NCBI GenBank assembly: GCA_009192285.1
Contig: WBVU01000004.1
Coordinates: 310,001 to 374,000 of the forward strand
DNA from: Morchella semilibera
Taxonomy: Eukaryota; Ascomycota; Pezizomycetes; Pezizales; Morchellaceae
Reading direction: 5' to 3'
DNA: 64,000 bases
Position numbers and translations under genes: made by a program. Positions 25,143 to 36,076 of this stretch are shown here, in pieces (the stretch's first letter is position 1; each line of letters starts with the position of its first letter). Below the pieces are notes generated by a model, which had not been told where the DNA came from, searched no databases, and worked only from the letters and a program-made list of their open reading frames with translations.

Positions 25143-25729
25143 GGTGCGTTGTGCTTGGTGTGTGAACTTTACGTTGCCGTATTTTTCAACCAGCGCGTAA
25201 TATCTGGATAGATGCTGGGTAGGGCGGTTGGATACACGCATCTTTGCCTTTTATTTGCGCTGCAGTTGTCTTTGTCGCCTTCTATGCTAGTACTAATGAA
25301 CTCAAATACTTAGTGCAAGATTTTGTTTTTGTTTTGTTGTTTCCAGTAACTTCCCTTTTTAAGTCCATTTACGGCCGAGTGAGCCATGGTGACTCACTCG
25401 CGCATATTAGACTCTACGCCTCGTCTAAACTACTTCCTGCCTCTGCTCGCGCATCGGTGATGTCGATACCCGTAGAAATGACAAAGAGGAGCCCTTGGCC
25501 TTGTACCGCAACACCGACCATCCAAAGTGTCCCGACGAGAAAGCATGTCCATAAATGACAAACTGGGCCCATAAGACAACATACATGTACCCAAGCCTCC
25601 ATAGCTACAAAACCTTTACACTAGACCCCTGGAGGGCGGGCGGGATGAGGGGGGAGGTGGTTATCCCGCCTGCGTGGTTTTATTCTTTTCTTTTTTTTGC
25701 GTAAATGGATGAATGGATGAATATAGAAA

Positions 25730-25785
25730 CGAACCGAAACCGAGAACCGAAACCGAGAACCAACCAGAGAACCAACCAGAGAACG
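25730..25785. repeat. Short imperfect tandem repeats
   Basis: Two copies of a GAACCGAAACC-type unit run into two copies of CAACCAGAGAAC, head to tail. Confidence 0.75.
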
Positions 25786-25862
25786 GGGCAGAACAGGGAA
25801 GTGAAGAGAAGAACCTAGCTATGCATACAGACACGGACGCAAAATGGGAATGCAGAGAAAGT

Positions 25863-25964
25863 GGGGGGAGAAGAAAGAAAGAAGAAGAGAAGAAAGAAGG
25901 AAGAAAGAAGGAAGAAAGAAGAAAGAAGAAAGAAGGAAAGAAGAAAGAAGAAAGAAGAAAGAGG
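25863..25964. repeat. 102-base uninterrupted polypurine tract
   Basis: Every base from 25863 to 25964 is A or G on the + strand, mostly GAA/GAAA/GGAA units. Such tracts can form triplex (H-) DNA. It lies between two genes transcribed toward each other. Confidence 0.9.
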
Positions 25965-26076
25965 CGCTCACGCACCTCAATGTCAATGTAATCAAAACAT
26001 AAAAGAAAAAAAGGAAGAAAAAAGAAACCTACAAAGGGGAACAGCCCCCCCACGAAGGGAACCCAAGCAGACTACA

Positions 26077-27187
26077 CTACACGGTCCCGGACCTCGCCAC
26101 CCCCCTCCCCACCTCCTCCATGGCCTCCTCCTCCTCCATCACCTCCTCCTCCTCCTCCTCGCCCCTCCTCACCTCCACGGTAAACACGACGCTCTCGCTC
26201 GTCTCCACCACCACCTCCTCCGCAGCCAGGTGATTACTTGTGCTCACCATGCCGCCAAACCTCGACTCGTCGTCCTTGAGGTTCCACTGCAGCCCCTGCG
26301 TCGTCAGCACCGTCGGCCCCCCGATCGGTAACAGCCCGCACGTGGGTCCCAGCAGCCGCCGCGGCGTCAACACCGTGTTGCGCCCCGGCGGGAGCAGAAG
26401 CGTCATATTCTCACCCGAGACGAGCGTGAGCCGTCGTGTAGGGGCCGTCGTGTACAGGGCGTGGATCTAGCGCGGTTAGCCAGTTCCCCCTCCCCCCCTC
26501 TCTCTCTCCGCGGGTGGTGGGCAAAACAAACCGAGTGTAAGCTCTGATCGACCCTCCCGCCAAAGCCGCCCAGGGCCACGACGGGGATGGGGCTGTGCGT
26601 GGCCGAGACACGCACGCCGCCGCGCCACCAGCCGTCTTGCGTCTCCTCGCAGAACTCGGGCGACTGCAGGCCCGTGTGCCGGCTGATGTAGTCGAGGCAT
26701 TTGCCGAAGTCGGTGCTGTCCTGGTCGGCGATGTGGATGACGGGGACCGAGTGGGCGGCGTAGTAGGCGCGCACGTGGGGGAGGAGGGAGTCGAGGTCGC
26801 CGACGATTGCGTTGGGGAGCTGTGTGGTGCGGTGTTAGTGGTAGCAGCGGTAGTAGTAGTAGGACGGGGGAGGGGGGAGACCATTAGTTCTCGTGCGGAG
26901 TCGGTCTTGAGGACGTTGTAGAGACGGTTGGCGCCGCCGTCTGCGCAGACACGAAAACTACCTGTAGTTGCTAGATGTCAGCATTCCACAATACACTACG
27001 CACGATGTCCGAAGGACAGAAGGGACAGACTGTTTGTCCACAGGTTCTCAAACAGCTCGAGGTCTGTGATCTCCTGGTTGAGGATCAGCAGCGCAAAGGG
27101 CCTCTCGTCGTCGTCGTCCCGTGGGGCGGGGTCGATGTAGCGTGCGGGATCCCAGACGGCGGAGCGCTTTGACGGTGTGCTTCCCAT
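26077..27187 (-). CDS. THI80: Thiamine pyrophosphokinase
   Basis: Four exons (27187-27031, 26961-26882, 26819-26532, 26466-26077) encode about 304 residues, close to the usual fungal length. The enzyme transfers pyrophosphate from ATP to thiamine to make the cofactor TPP. Family motifs appear in order: PFALLILNQ, CADGGANRLYN, AIVGDLDSL, DQDSTDFGKCLDY (metal/ATP-binding aspartates), VVALGGFGGRVDQSLHS, then LVSGENMTLLLPPG, CGLLPIG and WNL..DESRFGGMVSTSN (thiamine-site region). Three donors are weak (GTCTGT, GTCTCC, GTTTGT), but CTGAC/CTAAC branch sites and the protein match fix them. Unusual: after the expected domain end (about VVFTVEV) there is a tail of some 28 residues with two runs of Glu, encoded by a GAG triplet repeat. 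It diverges from MIA40, 598 bp away start to start. Confidence 0.95.
26108..26176 (-). repeat. GAG/CTC triplet repeat encoding an acidic tail
   Basis: CCTCCT/CTC triplets in the last exon of the thiamine pyrophosphokinase gene encode GEEEEEEVMEEEEAMEE near the C-terminus. Some copies are interrupted. Confidence 0.85.
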
Positions 27188-27785
27188 TGCTTCTGGTGTT
27201 TAGGATGATAAGAGGATTGGAGGATTGGAGGATTGTTGGAGGATACTGGGGATTGAGGGGATTGAGGGGTTGTGGGTTGTATATAAATGCTGTGCAGAGG
27301 TTGTGTTGTGTGTGAACGCGGATAAAGGAAGAAAAGGGCCAATGACCGGGTGTTGACAATTCAATAAAACAAAAAAAGGTTGTTATGTTCATGTATGATG
27401 TCAGGGGAGTCTAATCCGCTATCTAATCTGATATGATCAATCTGATCAATCTAATCTCTACATAATCCCTGCCGTGCTTAGAAATGCGCCTCCCGTTCCA
27501 ATGACGACGTCCCGATCCGCCGGAAAAGAAAAACCCGCACGCAGACCGAATCGAATCGAGTCCCGGAGAGTTTTGTTTGAGAGTCTTTGCAGCGAGAGAG
27601 AGAGAGAGAGACGCCAGACATCAATTCCTCTCCCTCTCCCTTCAACAACATCACCACCACCATCTACACCACCACCACCATCTACACCTTCTACACCTTC
27701 AATTACATCCCCCCCCATCTACTCTACCTACAGCTCTCCTCTTCGTATAATAGAATAGAATAGAATAGAATAGAGAGGGGAAAAC
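27188..27785. promoter_or_regulatory. Divergent promoter region, THI80 and MIA40
   Basis: A 598-bp gap between two divergent start codons. It contains several GATTGGAG/GGATTG repeats near 27210-27265, a short GA run near 27594-27610, CACCAC-rich DNA near 27650-27690, and an AATAG pentamer array just before MIA40. No specific factor site can be assigned. Confidence 0.5.
27749..27774. repeat. (AATAG)5 pentamer array
   Basis: Five head-to-tail AATAG units end 11 bases before the MIA40 start codon, so they should lie in the 5' leader. Confidence 0.9.
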
Positions 27786-28798
27786 ATGTTCCGCCCCGCC
27801 GTCAGTCGAACTCTCCTCCTCCGCCATGCCACCACCTCCACCGCCTCCACCGCCCCCCTCCACCTCCTCCTCCGGAACCAGCCCCGGCTCCTGAGCACCT
27901 CCTCCGCCTCCGCAAAGCGCAGCACCTTCAAGGGCACAGTCGCGCGCTGGACCCTCGCGGGGGCACTCATCTACTGGTACAGCACCTCCTCCGTCTTTGC
28001 CGACGAGCCCAAATGTGCGCCCCCCCCCCTCCCTCCATCCATACCCCCACTAACACCCCCACAGTCCAAGAAGACCTCCCCCCGGCCCCCTCCGAAGAGA
28101 CCGACCGCCCCCGTCCCTCCTCCCAACCAAGCCGCTCCGCCCCCCCGCTCCCCCGGCGACACACCCGGCACCCCCGGCCACGATGCCACCTCCGGCGCAG
28201 AGGCCCTCGAGGCCGAGGCCGGCCAGGAGGGCGCCTTCAACCCCGAGACGGGGGAGATCAACTGGGACTGCCCGTGCCTCGGCGGCATGGCGCACGGGCC
28301 CTGCGGCGACGAGTTCAAGGCCGCGTTCAGCTGCTTTGTGTTTTCGACGGAGGAGCTAAAGGGCGTGGACTGCATCGACAAGTTCAAGGGCATGCAGGCG
28401 TGCTTCCAGAAGGTTTGTTTATGCTGTCCTTTTTGGGGGAGAGGGAGAGGCTGACGGGGATGCAGCACCCGGATGTCTACGGCTCCGAGCTAGACGGCGA
28501 TGACGATGACGAAGACGAACTCGACGCCCCGCCCCCCACCACACCCGACGACACCCCCCTCACCGCCCCGACGGCACCCCGCTCGCAGCCAAGTCCTCGC
28601 CCTCACCCCCCAGCACCGAACCCTCCGCCACAACCCCCACCCCCGGCTCCGGCTCCGGCCAGACCCCCGCGGCGACGGAAGCCAAGACGGCGCCGAGCCT
28701 GGCGGAGCCCAGCCGGCCGGCGCGCGACACGCCGGTGCCGCAGCAGGCGCATAGAGGGGATGCGGGCGAGGATGCCCCGCAGAGAAAGGACTGAGTAA
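27786..28798 (+). CDS. MIA40: Mitochondrial intermembrane-space import oxidoreductase Mia40
   Basis: Exon 1 is 27786-28412, exon 2 begins at 28466 (53-nt intron, GTTTGT donor, CTGAC branch). Mia40 oxidises incoming CX3C/CX9C proteins in the intermembrane space and passes electrons to Erv1. Visible parts: an Arg-rich presequence (1-50), one membrane anchor (about 55-72, [17 protein letters not shown]), a Pro-rich linker, then the catalytic CPC at 162-164 and twin CX9C pairs (C173/C183, C196/C206) followed by HPDVYG. Oddity: after the acidic DDDDEDELD stretch, the continuing frame gives a Pro/Arg-rich basic tail to 28798 (319 residues). The neighbouring frame, ending at 28794, gives an acidic Ser/Thr/Pro/Ala tail with G/C at most third codon positions, as in the rest of the gene. 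One missing base in the C-rich stretch 28526-28572 would explain this. Confidence 0.93.
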
Positions 28799-31047
28799 GT
28801 AGGGAAAAAAAGAGGGGGGGGGGTTATGTATATGTAGTATTTAGAGGTAGCGCGGTACAGAGGGGGGAAAAAATCAAAGAATTTGTGTATATGTATCTCC
28901 TATCCTTCCTTTCCTTTCCTTTCCTTTTCTTTACCCATGACCGGCCGTGTACATACATACATACTCGTATAAACAATCAAAACATGGCCAGCTGTATATA
29001 CAAACACGTACTTGTGTATGTACCCGCCACCTTCACGCGGCATCACTCGACCCACTCACAGACCATCACTCGCCATGGGTTAGGGTTGGCGCACCGGGGA
29101 AGTAGCCCTCCGGCGTGAGCTCGCAGTATAACGGCCAGCCCCCCCCCCCTCCCTTTCCGGGTGGTTGTGGCAGACACGGTACAGCTCCTTTACCCTGAGT
29201 ACTGTGGCGGCGGCGGCGGTGGTGAGCTATAAAGCTACGTACATAAGTACATGTAGCCAGCATATATACAGACCGCGCGCGGGGTGGGGATGGGGCTGGT
29301 TCCTGATCTGATCCAAACCCTGATCTGGGCTGATCTGGACTGGGCTGAGGAGTGCCGGTATCAAGTATATATATACAATGTTATGATACCCATGTAGTCT
29401 CGTGCCCATCCCCTACCTTGGTGTGGTTGGAGATGTAGTATTTTGTGTATTAGTCTACATTGAGCAGAGCACAAATACCGATGATACCCTATAGAAGGCC
29501 GTACATCAGCCAGTCCCCCCACTCGGCCGCCGGTTTGGGAGGGGAGGGGATAGGTCTTTCTCGATAACTACATGTCAGTCTCGTCCTGAGGCCTAGAGTA
29601 CAGACTACGGTACGGTAGGCACGGACCACACGCAGCCGCCCTCCAGCCTCCAACCCCAACCCCAACCTCATCCCATCCCCCAACCCCCATCCCCCAATCC
29701 CCCCAATCCCCTCGTTAGTACCCACCACACCCAGGACTACAAAGCACACCCAAGGCCCACCACCACCACCACCACCACCAACAGCCCGTTATTCATAAAA
29801 CATACCAACGCACCCCCACACATGCCCAGTGATGGAAGAGACCAGTCGTGGCCTATGGCCTCCCAGTGTAGATACATGCACAAGACACTGGTACATTGTA
29901 GTTTACCAATGTATCCGCCCCCTCTGTTCCCAGCCACCAGCCCGAGTGAGCACCCGTGCGCCAAGCCCCGCGACTCCCCCTCCCCCCCCCCCAGCGAACG
30001 CACAATCAGCTACATGTAAATCGGGGTGCGATGTCTAAGTAAGTACGTACGTACGTGCAACTACACACATGTACATTGTATAAGAGTATATACAGAGGGG
30101 TGGGGTATTGCCGCCGATACGCTAGTAGTGTGGTGAGGATACGGTATTTCTACGGTACTCTTCCTCCAGTGTGGGTTGAATTTGGTATTTGTCGTGTTAC
30201 TGCGCACGTCAGGCCCCCCTCTCGTTGCAGACTGCGCCTGTAGAGTATAAATAACGCCACCCTCGCCCCAAGCATCCACATGAAACACCATCACCGACCG
30301 AAGCTGTTAAGCGGGGAAACGCACTTCCCCTGCGCTGAAGGATGAGGCCTCCCGAAGCACTCGCCTAATTTCATTGCCACTGCCACTGTCACGGCTTATA
30401 TTGACAACGACCATTCATATGATGCATGCATGCATGCATGCATGGTATGTAGATGCACCTGCACTGCCAATTGAAAGGGTTTTGCGGGGGTACATTGGTA
30501 TACTCAGGGCTCGCTTACTGGCCAGGTAATATATTTACGCCGGGTGCCTGAATACCCTGCCCTTATCCATGCAACATTGTAGAGTCTGGCACTGAGCCTC
30601 AGCTCGCTACAAAGACATAGCTTCACCTCGACCCAACCAAACTCCACATGTACCTACATACATATACTTACTAGAGGACAATGATAGTACAGACACCAGG
30701 GGACTCAGCCCGCCCAACTTCAGCTCAACAATTCGAGGCTTTCAAATACAGCACCTTACTCCTATTATTAGGAAATGGCAGAGATCACTTCATAATCGCC
30801 CCCATTTCATTGGGGATACAACGGACACACATAAACGTACGTGTCTGAGAATCTTCAAGCCACAAACCCCTGGAACACACCAGGGGATTACGATGCAGGA
30901 TGCGTATACCAGACCTCAAGAACCTATATAGTAGGTAGGCGCGAGTGATAATTGTCGTAGCCTCCCCGCCATTCCTAAAATGCTCGTTGACTTCAATCCA
31001 CAAGGTACCACTCCGAAAACCTACCTTTTTGCAACTGCCAGGGCACA
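28799..31047. other. Intergenic, 2.2 kb
   Basis: No gene seen. Simple repeats: TTTCC units (about 28902-28931), eight ACC/CAC triplets (29758-29780) and ATGC tetramers (30422-30444). The stretch 30247-30375 has faint 5S-rRNA-like spacing but was rejected. TACATGTA occurs at 29248 and 30011. Confidence 0.55.
30422..30444. repeat. (ATGC)n tetranucleotide microsatellite
   Basis: Between five and six ATGC units, self-complementary. Confidence 0.9.
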
Positions 31048-32066
31048 ATGAACCGAGCCTGGGCCTCACCTTCCTCCCCGTTCTTCTGTTCGGCTATGGC
31101 CAAGAACGATATCGACCTTCAGCCATACTTTCCACGAGCCGTCAACCCGGGAGTTACCGGGCCAAGTACCCTTGTCCCAGAAAACGTGCCGGGTTATCCC
31201 TTTGTCGAGGAACACGACATCCCGAGCTTCCTCAGCAGACAGCTTCTCACCCAAGAATTGAATAAAACTCTCCATGGCTATGGCTCTTCCAGACCCCAAG
31301 CTCCAATATCTCGCCCCTCCATCATCAGATTGTCCGTCAGCGGGAGATTGTGATAACAGAAAAGATGGGGCTGCATTTGCTCTGGCATAAAAACAGAATC
31401 TTCATCAAGCCTTTACCCTCGTATCTACTTGACCATAAATTCCGGGAAAAGTATGTGGATAGCGACGAGGACCTAAAACTCTCTGTCCGCGGATTTCTCC
31501 GCTCATATACTCACTTGCTTCAAAGCCCATCCGATATGGATGTCGCGAGAGAGAAAAAGCTGCTGCCCACGGAGGCACTCGAAAACCCGGAAAGGCTCTT
31601 TGCACTCCTGAAAAGGTATAGTAGCCTGCATGACAATGACGATGTGTCGTCCCGCTTCCAGTACGGGGAACTTCAGCTCAGCAGAATAAACTTCTTCATC
31701 AAGATCTTCTGCCTCAAGCTGGGCTACCATGAGGTTCATGGTCAGTACAGGACGTACTTCGGCCGCTTTATGGGACCATTCCTATTTATCTTTGGGACAG
31801 TCAGCGTGATTTTATCCGCCATGCAGGTGACTTTGGCAGCTACCCAGGATTGCTCTTCTTCCTCCTCCTCGTGGCCTTCAAAAGCGCAGCTATTTGGGAA
31901 TGTTTCGAAGTGGTTTTCCGTCATCTGCATCGGGATTGTTGTCGGCATGATCTTGATGTTAGGCATGCTATTTATCTTCATGGCGATTCATCAAGGCGCG
32001 TTTGTCCTGATTTACGGGATGAGCAGGTGGAAAAAGAAGAGGAAGGGGGGGCTTCACAATGCCTAA
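31048..32066 (+). CDS. Uncharacterised fungal membrane protein (DUF6601-like), frame broken once
   Basis: From the ATG at 31048 (an alternative ATG lies 16 codons on) one frame runs through SFLSRQLLTQELNKTL. The conserved continuation PWLWLFQTPSSNISPLHHQ is in another frame, followed by REIVITE, LHLLWHKNRIFIKPLPSYLL and two C-terminal membrane segments (GPFLFIFGTVSVILSAMQV and WFSVICIGIVVGMILMLGM). Restoring one C near 31272 would give about 339 residues. No intron can make this join: there is no usable acceptor beside it. The 'HHQ..REIV.TE...HL.W...RIFIKPLP.YLL' pattern matches a widespread uncharacterised fungal family that I recall as DUF6601 (from memory, unchecked). The function is unknown. 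Either a sequence error or a recently damaged gene. Confidence 0.7.
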
Positions 32067-35000
32067 AGTCCTCACGTGTATATATAATGACTACCCTACA
32101 CCAAATTAGCATGGCCGGGACGATTCTGAAGGGCGAATAATCCACTGTACTATTGTGCGTATTGTGTTTCTACTTACTTAACCTACTACCGGAGTACCGG
32201 CCAGCGATGACCACAACGGAACTAAGTTTATTTGGGTTTAGTTTCTGCATTGTTGGCTAGTTGAAATGTCTATTAGATACAGCTCAAAAGACCTTGCAAC
32301 CGGGCAAAAAGTTATATTACCCACCAACATATAGATAGAGGCATAGTCACGATCCTAACATTTAAATTAGCACCATCATAAAGGCGTTAAGTAACTATTT
32401 TAAAACCATATGGCTTTCAAGATGGGGATAGGCTTTGAATTGGCTCGAATGCCTTTAGCTGACTAGGTCCCAAACTTGTTAATTGTTGACTAGACTTTGG
32501 ATTCGGCCCCAGATGTCCTAGCCTGGTTTGACTCAAACCTGGGAAACCGCCACATCTCCTACTATAGGTCCGGTAGAAACATCTGGCCCAAGAACCACAG
32601 ACAATTCTGTATATATCCTTACTTACTCATGATTTGGACCACCAATTGAGATCGGGCTCTTCTCTAGACATAATCTCGGTTTTTTTGAGATTCGGTCCCG
32701 GCTGTGCGGTAAGCTAGAGGCAAACTTTGGCCTAGACAGGCCCGCTCTCGACCCCGATGTCCCCGAAAGCGTCTAAGAGACACGTGAAGTATCGCGGTTC
32801 ATAAGGCAACTCCTATCCTGTATAGATAAGAGGACGCTAGGTAAGCCCCGATAAAGTTATATATGGATATCCTTCACGTGTTTAGGATACGATGTCAGGA
32901 GTTATGCTACATTTCTTTCTCCTCTCGATCCATAACGGAGGCTGGCCTTGGCCCCTGGGCCAATACTAGCAATGACTGGAATTCCGGTCAAGTGGAAGCC
33001 AAATAATGTGTGAGTGGTAGTGGGCTTTGGTATTTTATTCACCACTCCCTGGACGAGTCTCCATGTGACTGAAATTCCAATTGGTATTTCTAGTAGTGTG
33101 CTTGGACTGACGAGTGATCATATATGATCCACGCAAACCTGCCACCTTGATTGATTGATTGACAAAAACATGCCACCTCCACGGAAACGTCAAAACTCCT
33201 AGATAGCGTCAGATAGTATATTGAGGGTTGATTCTAATTTGACAATGGCCAAGATTACTATTGGAGGAAGATAATTTCCCCTCGTCGCTACTGTTATTAT
33301 TACGGCTTGAGGAGTCCTCCGACCTAAAAATCCCCCTAGCAGCGAATTAGTGAGAGCTTAAACCAAGTGTAAAGGTTATCTACTATGATGTAGTTAAAGC
33401 TTGTGGTTTGGAGGAAGTTGGAGCATTACCAGCTATTACGTAGATACAAACACATCGATCGACGCCAAAGACCGCGAAAACTAGATTGCGATGGTTGTAG
33501 GCCGTTACACCCGTGATGGTCTTGATGATTCTCCGAAAAATGTAGTACCCATGTCCACGACGGCGGGAAAGAAGTACGTAGAGGAGTGCGGCAAAAGGCC
33601 AGAGGTTCATGTGGCCACGTTGAAATTTCATAGTTTACACATTGCCCCAAGAAAAAATCTTCACTTATGACATGCTTTCAACCTCACAGCGACGGCAGGC
33701 CTTTCCTCTCTGAAGGTTGGCCGCTTGGCTCTGTGAGTCAATCAATCAACCAGTCAATCAATTGGTGCAATAAATGACTTAATAGCAACAACAATCAATC
33801 AATCAGCCACTTGGTCCTGAATTCTCCGAGTGATAATTCATGATGTCATTTCAGAATCTGATTCTGCTAGAAGATAGCCCACGTGCTTATTAGTGGTTGG
33901 TTTCTACCAAATGTGTATTAATGATGAGGATAAGAATCTAACTTGAAACTTTAATAAACGATCCTACAGACTCGGGTCGACGATGGACCGGCGACCCCAA
34001 ATCTTCATGTTGTGTCCGCATGTTGGCCAACATTCCCTTAGCCTAGACCTTTTGGATCAGAAAGTGCTATAAGGCCCGGTGGCACAGGCGGCGGGCATCT
34101 GAAACTCACACTATTCCCTGGGAGTTCATAGGGCACCTCCAACTCTAATTTGAATTTCCACGAGTGATCCTACATGACTTGCACTCTCCATTACAAATGG
34201 GTGCTTCATCGGGGAGGCTAAGCAACCATAATACCGACACAAATACCGGCTAGTTGATATATCTACTACCATAAGGCCTCATGACCTGCCTCTCGCCGAC
34301 ATTACTGGATAGTAGCGCTATATCAGAATCAGAAAACATGCCCGTGCGATCCAATGGCTTGGGCTGCTAGCTCGCTTGCAACATTTATCTGCACTTGTGA
34401 AAGTGTGTATACTCTATGCATATCCGCTACAATATCACAAACATGATGTTCAAAGGCCGACCAAAGAAATACCTGCATCCTGAGACCGGCCGGGAAGACG
34501 GATCCTCACAGACACATTAAAATGGACCGAACAAGGTTTAGACTTCTTGCACTTCTTCGCATAATGTAGGTGCCAAGCGCATCACAGCGTCTCACTCCCC
34601 ACCTCCGCTCCGCCCTTCACGAGGTTTCGTCCAAACACCTATCCAGTAATCCAAACTTTACCTCGTCTTACAGAGAGCACAACTTCTCGCCTTGTATTTC
34701 TGGTAAGCTGTGCTGACGTCATCAAGAAGAACCACATGTCCAGCTCAATCCTTCAAGGGCACAATATCTCACTATCAATATCCCTACAATACTTTCTTTG
34801 TTGTTCCGTATTGCGGCCGGCAAGTAAGTACATCAACATCTACAAAGAGGAGCCGGAGAACAAAGTAGAGAGAGTGGGGTAGACCCAGAAGGGTCATGGG
34901 ACGGAATCGGAATTTTGGCGCTACTAGTTTGTGAGGTAGGAACTGCGATTCCATCGGGGCCAGTATGTTGGGGGCGGTCGAGATCCACGACCAATGATTT

Positions 35001-35710
35001 GCTAGAAATCCTGGTGCCTAAATCACAAGGCCGTACGTTGTCAAGCATGACTTTAAAGGTGCAGTAAAACACAACACCCGATCCCGATGAGCAAGGAGTT
35101 TTACCTTGTGTTAGCGGTACGTAAAAATGATTTTTTCAATTAATTTTCCTTTAGCTTTATTCGCATGTCATGGATGATGGTTTCCTTGCGCGTCTCTACA
35201 TTTGACTGCACCGGCAAAGTAAGCTTCAGGTGGCCAAGACTTCCACCGCCGCCGCATCTAAAGTCCTAGTGATTTCGGGCACATACAGCTCATGCATGAA
35301 TCAGTTCTCATCTTAATCTTGCCTTCTGAAAAAGAAAAGAAAAAAAGGAGAAACATATAATTCGGTTCCATTGAACATGGGGGATTCCATGGTAGGATGG
35401 ACAACTACATGCATGCATACTGGCTAAAATGCGGCCAGTTTTTACAGACAATCGTGAACTCAACCAACAATAATCTAATCCACGGGCACAGCTCTATCAA
35501 CTGCATACGTAATAAAGTCCAACAAAATAAAATAAAAAACGAAACAACTCCCGTATGTAATGTACATATGTACCTACTCTACAGGCATGCAGACTGGCTA
35601 ACTACATGTATGTACCTAAACACTGCCACTGCCGAGGATCCGGCAGCCAGGATAGAGGCGGGGAGTGAGAAGGCTGGGTACATACAGACCTCACACTCAG
35701 AGTAGTAAAA
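32067..35710. other. Intergenic, 3.6 kb, nothing recognised
   Basis: No coding gene, RNA gene or transposon signature visible. Short GATT/AATC tetramer runs occur near 33150, 33730 and 33790. Frames of 60-80 codons look accidental. Confidence 0.5.
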
Positions 35711-36076
35711 ATGCCAGAGCCCATCCCGCGCGGCGCAGACATTTTAGCTGGGCCCGACAGTTTGGTCCGGCAATTGATGCAGTGCGACATATATCATCGA
35801 GTGAAAACGGACTGGTTTCCTACTGGAGGCTTCTCCAGGTGTCACAAAAGTACGGATGAGAACATTGTAATCGAAAAAAGCGCTCCGTTGGTCCTTGACC
35901 CATCTAAACTGACCCCTCCATACCCGATTTGGATCATGACTAAGCGACCGGAATCGACTTGGGTTACTGTCACGTGCTATGCATTTATCCGGTCATTCAC
36001 CAACAGTTGGACTTTTCCATCACTTATATGGATCACTAATGATAATTGCGTTGATCATCTCTATTGTAGTAAGTAA
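35711..36076 (+). CDS. Doubtful hypothetical protein, possibly a first exon
   Basis: An ATG frame of 121 residues with balanced, protein-like composition (five Trp, five Cys) and no low complexity. It ends IWITNDNCVDHLYCSK. The sequence just before the stop is TGTA followed by a perfect GTAAGT donor, so the stop may lie in an intron and the gene may continue. Acceptors 33 or 44 nt downstream are nearer than any other intron here allows, so I cannot name exon 2. No family recognised. Confidence 0.35.
   Translation: MPEPIPRGADILAGPDSLVRQLMQCDIYHRVKTDWFPTGGFSRCHKSTDENIVIEKSAPLVLDPSKLTPPYPIWIMTKRPESTWVTVTCYAFIRSFTNSWTFPSLIWITNDNCVDHLYCSK

Larger units (their letters stand above)
25143..26076. 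other. Intergenic between two convergent genes
   Basis: Lies between the 3' ends of the membrane protein gene and the thiamine pyrophosphokinase gene. It contains a CCGAGAACCGAAAC / CAACCAGAGAAC tandem repeat (25730-25785) and a 102-base pure-purine tract (25863-25964). Long Lys/Glu-rich frames over the tract are artefacts of composition. Confidence 0.6.

Noticed and set aside
25713-26331. Lys/Glu- and His-rich + strand frames of 92-156 codons
   Set aside because: Produced by the polypurine tract and by the antisense of the thiamine pyrophosphokinase repeat.
30247-30375. 5S rRNA-like stretch after a TATAAATA (GTTAAGC, then GGATGAGGCCTCC at box A/box C spacing)
   Set aside because: The two ends do not pair to form helix I, the box C match needs a gap, and there is no T-run terminator. 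At most a relic; not called.
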